NCBI GenBank assembly: GCA_000512085.1
Contig: ASPP01000586.1
Span: forward strand, 1 to 22,247
DNA: 22,247 nt
Source of the DNA: Reticulomyxa filosa
Lineage: Eukaryota > Foraminifera > Reticulomyxidae
Direction: 5' to 3'
Of this stretch, positions 21,555-22,247 are shown piece after piece. The notes beneath the pieces were generated by a model. The model saw only the letters and a list, made by a program, of their open reading frames with translations, made no database searches and was not told the DNA's origin. Within the stretch, counting starts at the first letter, position 1. Each line of letters starts with the position of its first letter. The translations under genes and the position numbers were made by a program.

Positions 21555-22206
21555 GTTGTTGATACTCGTGCCACTCTCAAAGAAGCCATTCTTGAAACGT
21601 ACCACTTTAAACTTCTTTGTTTGTTGAGGGGTAGGAGGAGACGACATGACGTGGAGAAAGTGATTCAAGCCATACACCAACTGGGACACATTGGTAAAGG
21701 TGACCTGACAACGGATAATGTCAATGATATGAGCTGACTTGGGATAGCGCTCGTGCTTGTAATCCACTTGGGCTTTCAGCTTGCATCGATCGTGGGTTTT
21801 GATAGGTCCTTCCTCGAAGGTGCAGCCCTGGCAATCTTTGAAGATGCTGCGCATTTCCGTTTGGAAGGTCTCGTTCATCGAGTGCGCACGGGTCAATAGC
21901 TCGTGCAGGTAAATGTCAAAGTCGTACACGTGTTTGGGATGGAATAAAATATCTGCGCTGTTGATCTGAATCGATAGGAGCTCCTTTTCTGTCAGCTTGC
22001 TCCGCACTCCCCATTCGTGATCGTCCTGTCGGCACTTGGAGTTGGTCGTTTTCATCTCTTTGTCTTTCCACTCCAAACACATCAGCTGCTTATATTCGTC
22101 TTTGTACTTTTCAATCTCCACTCGCATTTCCTCTTGAAAATTTTCCATTGTCCGAAGCGATTCGCTGTCTGATATCGCTTTGATTTTATTCCATTGAATT
22201 GATGGT

Positions 22207-22247
<41 letters not shown>
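19704..22247 (-). CDS. RelA/SpoT-like domain protein with ankyrin-like repeats (5' end outside window)
   Basis: Visible exons: >22247-20949, 20892-20761, 20669-20538, 20425-20300, 20201-20085, 20006 to about 19852, and 19793-19704 (TGA). The frame is open to the right edge through a poly-Asn run, so the start lies outside. A charged coiled region follows (QEEMRVEIEKYKDEYKQLM). At about 21796-21361 lies a RelA/SpoT-like pattern: RCKLKAQVDYKHERYPKSAH, DIIRCQVTF, VVRFKNGF, YKDVKMNILF, TEVQFLL, HPFYELAR. Later exons carry related units of the form G-x-PLM...L..LIP....W..L: GVYPLMLALWKQSS, GTPLISAINCQPEL, GQSPLMDGLFRSPE, GMNMIHLSLLNKEK, and a last ETPFEMARRLGKTEDVVSLL, which is ankyrin-like. At 19926-19931 the frame breaks (GTT TGA) and needs one base re-read. 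The exon 6 donor is uncertain (19852 or 19859). Nucleotide synthesis is not established; the RSH assignment is tentative. Confidence 0.72.
21527..21560 (-). repeat. AAT trinucleotide run encoding poly-Asn
   Basis: ATT on the plus strand reads AAT (Asn) in frame on the minus strand, giving about 11 consecutive Asn between FESGTSI and KMTDAIPIP inside the RelA/SpoT-like region. This is an in-frame microsatellite, probably a disordered loop insertion. Confidence 0.85.
22208..22247 (-). repeat. AAT trinucleotide run at window edge, poly-Asn
   Basis: The run is in frame with the downstream coding sequence (N-run, then EPSIQWNKIKAISDSESLRT), which supports coding continuing past the ATG at 22148. 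It reaches the window edge, so its full length is unknown. Confidence 0.75.

Overview
This is eukaryotic, AT-rich nuclear DNA with intron-rich genes. Introns are mostly 70-125 bp with GT..AG ends, and donors are often GTT or GTA types. TAA, TAG and TGA all serve as stops, so the code is standard. A decayed WD40 gene, a tandem-repeat gene with a RelA/SpoT-like domain, and poly-Asn runs from AAT repeats resemble gene families I associate with the foraminiferan Reticulomyxa filosa. That assignment comes from memory, not from a search; a rhizarian protist is the best guess.

Positions 1-5.7 kb hold no intact gene. They contain remains of non-LTR (LINE-type) retrotransposons in both orientations: a CCHC zinc-knuckle remnant near the left end, a minus-strand reverse-transcriptase fragment (1836-2415), and a plus-strand RT/RNase H fragment (2640-3770). 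Around them is a dispersed noncoding repeat with direct and inverted copies. A broken WD40 gene lies at about 5255-5690.

Positions 6-22 kb are gene-dense. I rebuilt seven genes by checking splice sites and phase against conserved domains. They are: an NDUFAF6-like complex I assembly factor (minus, 3 exons, about 450 aa); a suppressor-of-white-apricot (SFSWAP) homologue with two SURP domains and an RS tail (minus, 7 exons); a membrane-anchored P-loop ATPase (plus, 3 exons, 543 aa); an RRM-CCCH-RRM RNA-binding protein with a low-complexity tail (plus); a Hippo/MST-type STE20 kinase with a C-terminal SARAH-like coil (minus, 9 exons, 441 aa); a 77-aa MGCC-starting His-rich protein (plus); and a RelA/SpoT-like protein with ankyrin-like repeats that runs off the right edge (minus, 7 exons visible).

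The most striking observation is that the MST-like kinase appears catalytically dead. Its HRDxKxxN loop reads HKGIRASH, DFG reads DHE, the alpha-C Glu is Asp, and the P+1 loop is altered, yet its exons splice in phase from start to stop. Second, three otherwise convincing genes each contain one apparent one-base frame break, all at short homopolymers. These could be assembly undercalls, unusual splicing or -1 recoding. The genes form no obvious operon-like pathway. Two of them (SFSWAP and the RRM-CCCH protein) are RNA-processing proteins.
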